From Acidobacteriota bacterium (lineage in GTDB: Bacteria; Acidobacteriota; Terriglobia; Terriglobales; SCQP01): 32,901 nt of DNA. The stretch lies in contig DAIDIF010000291.1 in the NCBI GenBank assembly GCA_027451805.1, positions 1 to 32,901 on the forward strand, given 5' to 3'. Below the pieces are notes generated by a model. That model worked only from the letters and a program-made list of their open reading frames with translations. It searched no databases and had not been told where the DNA came from. This document shows positions 1 to 7,774 of this stretch, in pieces (the stretch's first letter is position 1; the number at the start of each line of letters is the position of its first letter). The translations under genes were made by a program, and so were the position numbers.

Positions 1-944
1 GGCTGCGGCAGCCCCGCCGCCGGCTGCGGCAGCCCGGGCAACTGCTCCTGCCGGATGGCGGCCGCGGTCGCGGCCGCCGCCGGCTCGCTCGCCGGCACCG
101 GCAGCACCGCGGTGATCACCATCACCTGCTCCAATCGGCCCAGGTTCGCCGCCAGCCGCACCGAGGCCGTCTTGAACACGCCGTCGGTACTGGCATGCAC
201 CGCGGTGACGGTGCCGATCGGCAGTCCCTTGGGAAAGACCTGATCCTCGCCCGAGGTGATCACCGCCATGCCCGCCTTCACCGACTCGTCCTTGAGGACG
301 TCGCGCAGCTCAGCCCGCCCCGGTCCCAAACCGCGCAAAATGCCGTTCACCCCGCCGGGCCCGATCAGCGCGCCCACGCCGGATTCGGGATCGGTCACCG
401 GCAGCACCACGGCCGAGCTGGCGAGCACCTGGGCCAGCTTGCCCACGATCCCCTGCGGCGTGATCACCGCCATGTTGCGCCGGAAGCCGGCGTTGGCGCC
501 GCGGTCGAGCACCAGCGTCTGCGCGTCCACCGAAGCGCCGGTGCTCAGCACCGCCGCGGCCTGGGTTTTCAATTGGAAGGCGGCCTGGAACTTGAGCAGC
601 GCCTCCAGTTGGGGCAGCTCGCGCGCCTGTTCGCGCAGCGCGGCGTTCTGCAACTCCAGCTGCGCCACCTGGCGGCGCAACGCCTGCGCCTGCTGCTGCG
701 CGCCGCGCAGCGCGACATAGTGGCTGAACACGCCGCCGGCCCCGCCCACCACCGCGCGCGAGGCGCGCTCCAGCGGCAGCATCGCCTCCACGCTCCAGGT
801 GCGCACCAACCGCACCCCGCCCGCGCCCGGGACCCGCACCTGCCAGGCCAGCAGCAGCAGTTGGCCGCCCAGCAGGGCCGCCAACACCAGCCGGTTGCGG
901 GAGGTTGCGTCCTGATAGGCGTGACGATGGGGGCTGCGATCCAC
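1..944 (-). CDS. mreC: Rod shape-determining protein MreC (3' end cut by window edge)
   Basis: MreC is a bitopic inner-membrane protein that links cytoplasmic MreB filaments to the periplasmic cell-wall elongation machinery. The visible 314 residues show a short basic cytoplasmic N-terminus and one hydrophobic segment (about residues 19-35, LVLAALLGGQLLLLAW). A Gln/Leu/Glu-rich coiled coil follows at about 80-115, then the beta-rich periplasmic MreC domain with typical stretches such as LVLDRGANAGFRRNM, VIGKLAQVL-like and ITSGEDQVFPKGLPIG. The end seen here becomes Ala/Pro/Gln-rich and runs off the window. I start it at GTG 944, 18 bases after the mreB stop, which lies in the same frame and rules out any earlier start. 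It follows mreB directly as in other mre operons. Identification is from fold-level motifs and context. Confidence 0.9.
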   Translation of the reverse strand, partial: MDRSPHRHAYQDATSRNRLVLAALLGGQLLLLAWQVRVPGAGGVRLVRTWSVEAMLPLERASRAVVGGAGGVFSHYVALRGAQQQAQALRRQVAQLELQNAALREQARELPQLEALLKFQAAFQLKTQAAAVLSTGASVDAQTLVLDRGANAGFRRNMAVITPQGIVGKLAQVLASSAVVLPVTDPESGVGALIGPGGVNGILRGLGPGRAELRDVLKDESVKAGMAVITSGEDQVFPKGLPIGTVTAVHASTDGVFKTASVRLAANLGRLEQVMVITAVLPVPASEPAAAATAAAIRQEQLPGLPQPAAGLPQ

Positions 945-962
945 GGCTTCCGCCTGCGCCGC

Positions 963-1991
963 CTATTGGTCGATCGAAATCTTCCGCAGCAGCTTGAAAT
1001 CGCTCAGCATCTTTCCCGTGCCGAGCACCACGCTGGCCAGCGGATCGTCGGCGATGGAGACCGGCAGCCCGGTCTCCTCGCGGATGCGCTTGTCCAGGTT
1101 CTTCAGCAGCGCCCCGCCCCCGGTGAGCACGATCCCCTTGTCGCTGATGTCGGCGCTCAGCTCCGGCGGCGTGCGCTCCAACGCCACCCGGATGGCGTTG
1201 ACGATGGTGCCCACGCTCTCGCTCAGCGCTTCCCGCACTTCCCCGTCCTCGATCACCAACGTCTTGGGCACGCCCTCGATCAGGTTGCGGCCCTTGATCT
1301 CCATCGTCTCCGGCTGGTCCAGCGGATAGGCGCTGCCGATGGTGATCTTGACCTGCTCGGCGGTGCGCTCGCCCACCAGCAGGTTGTACTTGCGCTTCAG
1401 GAAGTTGGTGATGGCGTCGTCCATCTCGTTGCCCGCCACCCGCACCGAGCGCGAGTAGACGATGCCGGAAAGCGAGATCACCGCGATGTCGGTGGTGCCC
1501 CCGCCGATGTCCACCACCATGTTGCCGCTGGGCTCGGTGATCGGCAGTCCGGCCCCGATCGCCGCCACCATGGCCTGCTCCACCAGATAAACTTCGCTCG
1601 CCTTGGCGCGGTAGGCGGAGTCCATCACCGCCCGCCTCTCCACCTGGGTGATCTCGGAAGGCACGCCGATGACGATGCGCGGATGCACCAGCATCTTGCG
1701 GTTGTGCGCCTTCTGGATGAAGTAGTTGAGCATCTTCTCCGTCACCTTGAAGTCGGCGATCACGCCGTCTTTCATGGGACGGATGGCGACGATGTTGCCG
1801 GGCGTGCGGCCCAGCATCTCCTTGGCCTCCTTGCCCACGGCCTCGACCTCGCCGTTGACCTTGTTGATGGCCACGATCGAGGGCTCGTTCACCACGATCC
1901 CCTTGCCGCGGGCGAAGACCAGGGTATTGGCGGTCCCCAGGTCAATCGCCAGATCGCTGGAGAAGAGGCTGAACAGGGTACGGAAGCTCAT
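963..1991 (-). CDS. mreB: Rod shape-determining actin-like ATPase MreB
   Basis: MreB is a bacterial actin homologue. It forms membrane-associated filaments that steer peptidoglycan synthesis along the cell side wall. The 342-residue length is normal. The phosphate-1 loop is visible near the start (DLGTANTLV, about residues 17-25), the phosphate-2/connect region as VVDIGGGTTDIAVIS (about 160-174), and the adenosine motif as LTGGGALLKNLD (about 288-299). The N-terminal MSFRTLFSLFSSD resembles the amphipathic membrane-binding start of other MreBs. ATG 1991 is used and no strong Shine-Dalgarno is seen. mreC follows 18 bases downstream on the same strand, and argS is divergent across a 104-bp gap. 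Nothing unusual. Confidence 0.97.
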   Translation of the reverse strand: MSFRTLFSLFSSDLAIDLGTANTLVFARGKGIVVNEPSIVAINKVNGEVEAVGKEAKEMLGRTPGNIVAIRPMKDGVIADFKVTEKMLNYFIQKAHNRKMLVHPRIVIGVPSEITQVERRAVMDSAYRAKASEVYLVEQAMVAAIGAGLPITEPSGNMVVDIGGGTTDIAVISLSGIVYSRSVRVAGNEMDDAITNFLKRKYNLLVGERTAEQVKITIGSAYPLDQPETMEIKGRNLIEGVPKTLVIEDGEVREALSESVGTIVNAIRVALERTPPELSADISDKGIVLTGGGALLKNLDKRIREETGLPVSIADDPLASVVLGTGKMLSDFKLLRKISIDQ

Positions 1992-2055
1992 CGGTGTAAC
2001 GCCGGGGAGGTTTTCACAATACCACAGCCGCCGCGGTTTTCCATGCCGCCGAAGC

Positions 2056-2061
2056 TATAAT
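2056..2061 (+). promoter_or_regulatory. Consensus -10 box for argS
   Basis: A perfect TATAAT lies 34 bases before the argS ATG, in the 104-bp mreB/argS divergent gap. No convincing -35 is seen at 16-18 bp spacing. Reading this as the argS promoter is inference from position. Confidence 0.5.
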
Positions 2062-2095
2062 CAAGTCGGTTCCCCCGCTCCTCCGGTCTATCGGC

Positions 2096-4072
2096 ATGCA
2101 ATGGATTCTTGAACAGCGCCTCCGCGCCGCGGTGCGCGAACATCTCCGCGCCCACTACCCCGCCACGCCCGCCGCCGCGCTCCCGCCCGAAGCCCTACGG
2201 ATCGAGCAGCCACCACAGCCGGAACTGGGGGAGTTCGCCCTGCCGCTCAGTTTCGAACTGGCCAAATCGCTGCGCCGCCCGCCGCGCGCCCTCGCCCAGG
2301 AGATGGCCGCCGCCTTCGAACTGCCCCAAGGCTTCGCCCGGGTCGAAGTCGCCGGCGCCGGCTATCTGAACTTCTTCGCCGACCGCGCCGCCACCGCCGC
2401 CATCGCCGCCGCTCCGTGCCCGCCGGAGCCCCGGCTTGGACCTAAAGTAATTGTTGAGCATACCAACATCAACCCGAACAAAGCCGCGCATATCGGCCAC
2501 CTGCGCAATGCCGTCCTGGGGGATACCTGGGTGCGCCTGCTGCGCCACCGCGGTGAGACCGTCGAGGTCCAGAACCTGCAGGACAACACCGGGGTGCAGG
2601 TGGCCGACGTCGTGGCGGCGTTTCTTTACTTGGAGGGCGCGGCCGGTGACGCCGCCGCGGCCATCGCCCGGGTCGAGAGCGCGATCGGCGATCCCGCGAA
2701 GCGCTTCGACTATCTTTGCTGGGACCTTTACGCCGCCATCGCCCAGCACTACGAGCAGCACCCGGCGGACCTGGCCGCCTGGCGACCGGCGACGCTGCAA
2801 GCCATTGAAGCCGGCGGCAATCCGGTGGCGCGGCTGGCGGCGGTCATCTCCGAAGCCATCGCGCGCTGCCATCTGAAGACGATGCAGCGCATCGGGGTGG
2901 AGTACGACCTGCTGCCGCGGGAAAGCGAGATCCTGCATCTCGACCTCTGGAGCCGGGCCTTCGCGCTGCTGCGCGAGCGCGGGGCGATTCGGCTGGAGGG
3001 CGAAGGCAAGAACGCCGGCTGCTGGGTGATGGAGCGCGCCGAGGCGCGCGGCCTCGAGGGCGAGGAGGAGACCAAGGTCATCGTGCGCTCCAACGGCACG
3101 GTGACATATGTCGGCAAGGACATCGCCTACCAGATGTGGAAGTTCGGCCTGCTGCCGCTGGAGTTCGGCTACGTGCGGTTTTATGAGTACCCCTCCGGCC
3201 ACGTCGCCTGGACCACCGCCGCCGGATCCGAGCCGGGCGCGCCCGGCTTTGGGCGGGCCGCCTGGGTGTACAACGTGATTGACGTCCGCCAGAGCTATTT
3301 GCAGGAAGTGGTGGTCGCCGGCCTGCGCGCCCTGGGCGCGGAGCGCGAGGCCCAGCGCAGCGTGCACTTCAGCTACGACATGGTGGCGCTCTCCGCCGCC
3401 TGTGCCGCCGAACTGGGCTACGTCGCCTCGGCCGAGGCCGCCGGCGGCAAGCGCGTGGACGTCTCCGGCCGCAAGGGCACCGGGGTCAAGGCCGACGACC
3501 TGCTCGACCGGCTGGAGGCGCGCACCCGCGCGGAGGTGGCGGCGCGCCACGCCGAACTGCCCGCCGTCGAGCAGCAGCGCCTCGCCGAACAGATCGCCGT
3601 CGGCGCGCTGCGTTACTTCCTGCTCAAGTTCGCCCGCACCACCGCGATCGCCTTTGACTTCAAGGAGGCCTTGAGCTTCGAGGGCGAGACCGGCCCCTAC
3701 GTGCAGTACGCGGCGGTGCGTGCCGCCGCCATCGGGCGCAAGGCCGCCGACGCGGCCAGCCCGCCGGCGGCGGCCTGGGACGCGGCCTGGGCCGGGTACC
3801 TCGACGACGCCGCCGCCTGGGGCCTGCTGTGGCAGGCCGGCCGGCTTGAGGCGCAGGTGGGGCAAAGCCTCGAGGCCGCCGAACCGGCGCAATTCGCCAA
3901 GTTCGCGTTCCAACTGGCGCAGACGTTCAACAACTTCTACCACCACACGCCGGTGCTGCAGGAAACCGACCCCGGCCGCCGCGGCTTTCTGCTCTGGCTG
4001 GTCGCCTACGTGCAGCGCCAGCTCGCCGCAGCGCTCGCGCTCATGGGCATCGCCGTGCCCGAGGCGATGTGA
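2096..4072 (+). CDS. argS: Arginyl-tRNA synthetase
   Basis: This class I aminoacyl-tRNA synthetase charges tRNA-Arg with arginine in the cytosol. It has 658 residues. An N-terminal additional domain (about 1-110) is followed by the Rossmann catalytic core. The class I HIGH signature is exact at residues 132-135, inside INPNKAAHIGHLRNAVLGD. The second signature loop appears as SGRKGTGVKADD (about 457-468), a GRKG form in place of KMSKS, as in many ArgRS enzymes. The C-terminal part (about 530-658) is the helical DALR anticodon-binding domain with the typical LAQTFNNFYHHTPVL stretch. The start ATG 2096 follows a TATAAT box by 34 bases. Its stop is only 6 bases from the stop of the convergent selenoprotein-like gene. 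Confidence 0.96.
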   Translation: MQWILEQRLRAAVREHLRAHYPATPAAALPPEALRIEQPPQPELGEFALPLSFELAKSLRRPPRALAQEMAAAFELPQGFARVEVAGAGYLNFFADRAATAAIAAAPCPPEPRLGPKVIVEHTNINPNKAAHIGHLRNAVLGDTWVRLLRHRGETVEVQNLQDNTGVQVADVVAAFLYLEGAAGDAAAAIARVESAIGDPAKRFDYLCWDLYAAIAQHYEQHPADLAAWRPATLQAIEAGGNPVARLAAVISEAIARCHLKTMQRIGVEYDLLPRESEILHLDLWSRAFALLRERGAIRLEGEGKNAGCWVMERAEARGLEGEEETKVIVRSNGTVTYVGKDIAYQMWKFGLLPLEFGYVRFYEYPSGHVAWTTAAGSEPGAPGFGRAAWVYNVIDVRQSYLQEVVVAGLRALGAEREAQRSVHFSYDMVALSAACAAELGYVASAEAAGGKRVDVSGRKGTGVKADDLLDRLEARTRAEVAARHAELPAVEQQRLAEQIAVGALRYFLLKFARTTAIAFDFKEALSFEGETGPYVQYAAVRAAAIGRKAADAASPPAAAWDAAWAGYLDDAAAWGLLWQAGRLEAQVGQSLEAAEPAQFAKFAFQLAQTFNNFYHHTPVLQETDPGRRGFLLWLVAYVQRQLAAALALMGIAVPEAM

Positions 4073-4078
4073 CCCGCC

Positions 4079-4603
4079 TCAGCGCGTAAAGCGCAGCGCC
4101 CGCAGGAAGTCCCGGAACCGCGGCCCGAAGCCGCGCGGCGGCGGCGCCGCTCCGCCGCCGAGATGCGCCAGCAGTTCCTCCGCCTTCACCCGGCGCGCCA
4201 TCGCCTCGCGCTCAAACCACACCAGCGTGCCCGCGGCGGCGATCACCGCCGTGGCCGGCTGCGCGATCCCGCCGCGCTCGCGCGGGTTGTAGACGTCCCA
4301 AGCCTGGATCAGCTTCCGCTCCGGATCGCACAGCAACGGAAAGGGAAGCTGGAGATCGCGGTGCAATCGCGCCGAGCGCTGCGGCGGATCCGCGGAAACC
4401 CCGGCCAGTTTGTACCCCAGCCGCGCGAACCCGTCCGCCTGCGCCGCGAACTCCGCCAACTGGCGGAGACAGAACGGTCACCAGGCGCCGCGGTAGAACA
4501 GCAGGATCAACCCGCGCCCGCCGGTTAGATCGCCGAATTGCCGCGGCACGCCGGCCTGATCGAGCGCGGCGATCTCGGGCGCCAGGGGATCGGTCGGCGG
4601 CAC
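4079..4603 (-). CDS. Peroxiredoxin-like (AhpC/TSA, thioredoxin fold) protein with in-frame TGA at the catalytic Cys: predicted selenoprotein
   Basis: Read through TGA at 4480-4478, this gene encodes 174 residues of the AhpC/TSA-like redoxin fold. Redoxins of this type reduce peroxides or disulfides through a nucleophilic Cys in the motif RGxWCPxC. Here the motif is LLFYRGAW-U-PFCLRQLAEF: the TGA is codon 42, exactly where the peroxidatic Cys belongs, with the partner Cys at 45 (UxxC). Family features continue in the same frame on both sides: LAGVSADPP (about 66-74), LPFPLLCDPERKLIQAWDVYNP (86-107) and a C-terminal strand ending FRDFLRALRFTR. A SECIS-like hairpin starts 9 bases after the TGA. 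GTG 4603 is the likely start, 6 bases after TATACT. Automatic callers would keep only 4079-4459 from an internal TTG and lose the active site. A nonsense mutation is the alternative, but hitting exactly this codon beside such a hairpin is unlikely. selA, selB, selC and selD are not in the window. Confidence 0.85.
4451..4468 (-). promoter_or_regulatory. Bacterial SECIS-like hairpin
   Basis: On the minus strand the sequence CTCCGCC-AGTT-GGCGGAG forms a perfect 7-bp stem with a 4-base loop. It begins 9 bases after the in-frame TGA (4480-4478), so 16 bases separate the TGA from the loop. G is at loop position 2. Published bacterial SECIS models need a short stem, a 3-14 base loop, a G in the first two loop positions and about 16-37 bases from UGA to loop, so this fits at the short limit. 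A further CCG/CGG pairing directly after the TGA could extend the lower stem. Role inferred: SelB recruitment of Sec-tRNA. Confidence 0.75.
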
Positions 4604-4609
4604 GGCGCC

Positions 4610-4615
4610 AGTATA
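4610..4615 (-). promoter_or_regulatory. -10-like box (TATACT) just before the selenoprotein-like gene
   Basis: TATACT ends 6 bases before GTG 4603, so transcription would begin at the start codon itself (leaderless). No good -35 is visible 17 bp upstream. The box lies in the 38-bp gap after the ADOP permease, so read-through from that gene is the alternative. Confidence 0.35.
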
Positions 4616-4641
4616 GCGCGGGCCCTTGGCGCCCGAGCCGC

Positions 4642-7374
4642 TTACTCCGCCCGCAGCGCCAACATCGGGTCCACGCGCGCCGCCCGCAGCGCCGGCCAGC
4701 CGCCCGCCAGCGCCGCCGCCGCCAGCATCAACACGGCGGCGGCGGCGAAGGTGGCCGGATCGGTGGGGGCGACGCCGTAGAGCTGGCCGGCGAGCAGCCG
4801 GCTGGCCGCCCAGGCGCCCAGCAGGCCGGCGGCGACGCCCGCCAGCGTCAGCCCCAGCGTCTCGCGCAGCACGGCGGCCAGCACCTGCCCGCGACGCGCG
4901 CCCAGGGCCATGCGGATGCCGATCTCGCCGGTGCGCCGGGCGACGGCGTAGGCCATGGTGCCCTCCAGCCCGATCGCCGCCAGCAGCAGGCCGAGCAGGC
5001 CGAAGAAGCCCGACAGCGCGGCGAACATGCGCTGCGGCCCGAAGTGCTCCGCGTCCACGTCGGCCTGCAGCTTCACCCCCGCCAGCGCCAGCGCCGGATC
5101 CAGGCCGCGTATCGCCGACCGCACTTCCGGCACCACGGCCTGCGGATCGCCCGCCAGCCGCACCTCAAAGACCAGGTTGCTCACCGGCGCCGGCATCTGC
5201 GAGTAGGGCGTGTAGAGCACCGCCGGCATCTTGCCCCGCACCCCGCTGTAGCGGGCATCCGCCGCCACGCCGACGATGGTGTAGACCGGCCCGCCCCTGC
5301 CGTCGCTGGTTACCTCGCGCCCCAGCGGATCGGCGGCGCCGAACAGGTTGCGCGCCAGCGTCGCGCTGACGACGGCGACCGGGCGGGAGGAGGTCAAGTC
5401 GGCGCCGGTGAAGTCGCGGCCCAGCCGCATGGGGATGCCCATGACGCGGAAGAAGTGCGGCCCCACCCCGTTGTGGTCGGACTGCCGCGCCGCGCGCGGC
5501 AAGTTCATCCCCGGCACCTGCAGCGGAAAGCTGCTCGACCAGCCGGTGAGCAGCCCCAGGCGCGAGGCCGTGACCCCGCTCACTCCGGGCAGCGCGGCCA
5601 GCTTGGCGGCGAGGTTGCGGTACAACGCCACCAGCTCCGCGCCGTGATAGCCGGCCTGCTCCCCATTCAGGCCGAAGACCAGCAGGTGGTCCGGATCGAA
5701 GCCCAGCGGCCGGCGCTGCAGCGCATCGAGCGTGCGCGCAAACAGGCCGGCGGCGATCAGCAATACCAGCGACAGCGCCACCTGCGACATCGCCAGCGCC
5801 TTGTCCCCGCGCAACCGCTGGCGCTCGCCCGCGGGCGTGCGCACCGTGCCCAGCGTGCCGGCGAGCTGCACCCGGGTGGAGCGCAGCGCCGGCGCCAGGC
5901 CGAACAGGATCCCGGTGGCGAGCGAGATGGCCACGGTGAACAGCACGATCGCGGGGTTGAGGCGCACCACCAGCGCCGTCGCTTCGCCCATCAGGCGAAG
6001 CAGCAGCTTCACCCCCAGCGGCGCCAGCAGGGCCCCGGCCGCCCCGCCCAGCAGCGCCAGCAGGACGCTCTCGGTGAGCAGTTGCCGCACCAGCCGCGAG
6101 CGCCGCGCCCCCAGCGCCAGCCGCACCCCGATCTCCCGTCGCCGCGCCGCCGCGCGCGCCAGCAGCAGCGCCGCGACATTGACGCAGGCCAGCAGCAGCA
6201 ACAGCCCCACCACCGCCATCAGAATGTAGAGCGACTGGCCGTTGTCGGAGCGAAAGCCGTTGATGCCCTGCGCGCCGCTGAGCAGGCCCAGTTCCGGAAC
6301 CCCGTTGCCGGTGGGCGCCGGGTTCAGCCCCGCCCGCGTGATCCGCCGGAACGCCGGCTCCAGCTCCGCCTGCGCCCGCGCCCGCGACACCCCCGGCCGC
6401 AGCCGCGCCATGACCTGCAGCCACCAGTAGGCGGTGGCGTGAACAATCGACAGGTTGGGCGGCACGTAGCCCCAGGGCGCCAGCGCCGCCGGCGTGGTGG
6501 GGGAGAGCGCCGCCCAGACGTCCCAGTTGGTGCCCGGTTCCACCCCTTCAAAGCCGCGCGGCGCCACGCCCACAATCGTCGCCGGCGCGCCGTTGAGCTC
6601 GACCGCCCGGCCGATCACCGCCCGGCTGCCGCCGAACTGCCGCCGCCAGAAGCCGTAGCTCAGCACCGCCGCCTCGGGCGCGCCCGCGCGTCCGTCGCGC
6701 ACCCCCAGCAGCCGCCCCGCCGCCGGCCGCAGACCCAGCATCGCAAAGAACCCGCCGGTCACCAGTTCGGCCCGCGTCAGCGTCGTCCGCCGGTGCACCA
6801 TCAGCGCCGTGGTCGCCGCGCCGAAGCTGATCGGCGCGAACCCGGCCACGCCGGAAAACACCTCGCCCGCATGCTCGCGCAGGTATTCATAGGTCGGATA
6901 GGCGAGCGAGTAGCTGCTCACGCCAGCCACGTCCGCCGGCCCCTCCTGGCCGGACTGGTTCAGCGCCTTGGGCCAGGTGCGCGCGTGCCAGTAGAGCAGC
7001 GCCAGCCGCCGCGGCGCCTGGACCGGCAGGTTCTGGTAGAGCGCCGCGTCGAGCACCGAGAAGATCGCCGCGTTGGCGCCGATGCCGAGCGCCAGCGACA
7101 GCACCACCACCAGCGTGAAGCCGGGCGCCTTCTGCAGCCCGCGCCAGCCCACGCTCAGGTCGCGGCGCAAATCCTCCAGCCAGGGCAAGCCGCGCTGGTC
7201 GCGCCACGCCTCGCTCACCGCATCCTCGCCGCGCAGCTTCTGCCGCGCCTCGGCGCCCAGCGCCTCGCGGTGCCCCGCCCACTCCTCCCGCAGCCGCTCC
7301 GCGTCCGCCTCGCGCCCGCTTTCGCCGCGCAGGCTCGCCGCCAGCCGCGCCCCGAACTCCCGCAGCCTAGACAT
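4642..7374 (-). CDS. ADOP-family (MacB/FtsX-type) ABC transporter permease
   Basis: This 910-residue inner-membrane protein has the duplicated MacB/FtsX layout typical of acidobacterial duplicated orphan permeases. An N-terminal basic prefix (1-75, with DAVSEAWRDQRGLPWLEDLRRDL) precedes TM1 (about 90-110, LVVVLSLALGIGANAAIFS). A MacB periplasmic core domain follows, with ILGVAPRGFEGV-like segments (AATIVGVAPRGFEGVEPG). The first FtsX domain has LLLLACVNVAALLLARAAARRREIGVRLALGARR. A second half repeats this pattern and ends with the FtsX stretch RRTGEIGIRMALGARRGQVL. No ATPase gene is attached, which is usual for this family. Its ATG overlaps the padR stop by 8 bases (ATGTCTAG), so translation is probably coupled. 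The substrate is unknown. MacB-like proteins can drive export or mechanotransmission. Confidence 0.9.
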   Translation of the reverse strand: MSRLREFGARLAASLRGESGREADAERLREEWAGHREALGAEARQKLRGEDAVSEAWRDQRGLPWLEDLRRDLSVGWRGLQKAPGFTLVVVLSLALGIGANAAIFSVLDAALYQNLPVQAPRRLALLYWHARTWPKALNQSGQEGPADVAGVSSYSLAYPTYEYLREHAGEVFSGVAGFAPISFGAATTALMVHRRTTLTRAELVTGGFFAMLGLRPAAGRLLGVRDGRAGAPEAAVLSYGFWRRQFGGSRAVIGRAVELNGAPATIVGVAPRGFEGVEPGTNWDVWAALSPTTPAALAPWGYVPPNLSIVHATAYWWLQVMARLRPGVSRARAQAELEPAFRRITRAGLNPAPTGNGVPELGLLSGAQGINGFRSDNGQSLYILMAVVGLLLLLACVNVAALLLARAAARRREIGVRLALGARRSRLVRQLLTESVLLALLGGAAGALLAPLGVKLLLRLMGEATALVVRLNPAIVLFTVAISLATGILFGLAPALRSTRVQLAGTLGTVRTPAGERQRLRGDKALAMSQVALSLVLLIAAGLFARTLDALQRRPLGFDPDHLLVFGLNGEQAGYHGAELVALYRNLAAKLAALPGVSGVTASRLGLLTGWSSSFPLQVPGMNLPRAARQSDHNGVGPHFFRVMGIPMRLGRDFTGADLTSSRPVAVVSATLARNLFGAADPLGREVTSDGRGGPVYTIVGVAADARYSGVRGKMPAVLYTPYSQMPAPVSNLVFEVRLAGDPQAVVPEVRSAIRGLDPALALAGVKLQADVDAEHFGPQRMFAALSGFFGLLGLLLAAIGLEGTMAYAVARRTGEIGIRMALGARRGQVLAAVLRETLGLTLAGVAAGLLGAWAASRLLAGQLYGVAPTDPATFAAAAVLMLAAAALAGGWPALRAARVDPMLALRAE

Positions 7375-7708
7375 CGCCGCCTCCGGTTGCGCCCGCCAGC
7401 ACCCGCGCCACCACCGCCGCCGTCTCCTCCCACGCCGCCGTCTCGCGCGCCAGCCGCTTGCGCCCGCTCGCGGTCAGCTCGTAAAAGCGCGCCCGGCGGT
7501 TGTGCTCGCTCGCCCCCCAGGTGGAGCGGATCCAGCCGCGCTGCTCCAACCGCAGCAGCGCCGGATAGAGCGTGCCCTGGTTCAGCGCCAGCGCCTGCGC
7601 CGACACCTGCTCCAGCCGTCGCGCGATGCCGTAGCCGTGCAGCGGTCCCAGCGTCTCGAGCGTCTTCAGCACCAGCAGATCGAGCGTGCCCGGCAGAATC
7701 TCGCCCAT
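7367..7708 (-). CDS. PadR-family transcriptional regulator
   Basis: This 113-residue winged-helix protein has the PadR core: TLDLLVLKTLETLGPLHGYGIARRLEQVS (helices 1-2), LNQGTLYPALLRLEQRGWI (recognition helix) and the wing SEHNRRARFYELTASGRKRL. PadR proteins of this subfamily are usually encoded just before ADOP or MacB permeases and repress their own operon until a ligand binds. Here the stop overlaps the permease start by 8 bases. A good Shine-Dalgarno (AGGAGG) sits 5-6 bases before ATG 7708. Two copies of CTGTTG-N5-CAACAG lie between 7717 and 7766 over the predicted promoter, which suits autorepression. The ligand is unknown. Confidence 0.95.
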   Translation of the reverse strand: MGEILPGTLDLLVLKTLETLGPLHGYGIARRLEQVSAQALALNQGTLYPALLRLEQRGWIRSTWGASEHNRRARFYELTASGRKRLARETAAWEETAAVVARVLAGATGGGDV

Positions 7709-7716
7709 GCCCCCTC

Positions 7717-7733
7717 CTGTTGACTAACAACAG
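7717..7733. promoter_or_regulatory. Operator 1 for PadR (inverted repeat)
   Basis: A 17-bp inverted repeat, CTGTTG-ACTAA-CAACAG, lies 9 bases before the padR start codon, between its predicted -10 box and the ATG. The same arms recur in operator 2, with centres 33 bp apart (about three helical turns). Assignment to PadR is inferred from position and the matching pair. Confidence 0.65.
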
Positions 7734-7734
7734 A

Positions 7735-7763
7735 AGCTTACCTGCCGCCCTGTTGGTTGTCAA
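7735..7763 (-). promoter_or_regulatory. Predicted padR-permease promoter
   Basis: On the minus strand, TTGACA (7763-7758) is followed after 17 bp by TAAGCT (7740-7735), which matches TATAAT only at positions 1, 2 and 6. The perfect -35 lies inside operator 2, and operator 1 sits immediately downstream of the -10. Confidence 0.5.
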
Positions 7764-7774
7764 CAGGACGGCAG
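7742..7774. promoter_or_regulatory. Operator 2 for PadR (extended palindrome)
   Basis: The core CTGTTG-GTTGT-CAACAG (7750-7766) has the same arms and spacer length as operator 1. It is nested in a longer imperfect palindrome: arms CTGCCG-C-CCTGTTG and CAACAGG-A-CGGCAG. It covers the predicted padR -35 (TTGACA on the minus strand) and ends one base before the -35 of the divergent vapBC promoter, so one repressor could affect both units. Confidence 0.65.

Noticed and set aside
195-2060. Long plus-strand open frame (621 codons) opposite mreB and mreC
   Set aside because: Its His/Arg/Gln/Leu-rich composition is the mirror of high-GC codon use on the other strand, where mreB and mreC are unmistakable.
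3461-3490. Missing KMSKS motif in argS
   Set aside because: Many arginyl-tRNA synthetases have a variant loop. The SGRKGxGVKADD form is an accepted replacement and not a sign of decay.
4079-4459. Pseudogene or shortened gene starting at the internal TTG 4459
   Set aside because: The frame upstream of the TGA is homologous to the family and keeps the active-site motif. The TGA hits exactly the catalytic Cys codon and is followed by a SECIS-like hairpin, so Sec decoding explains the data better.
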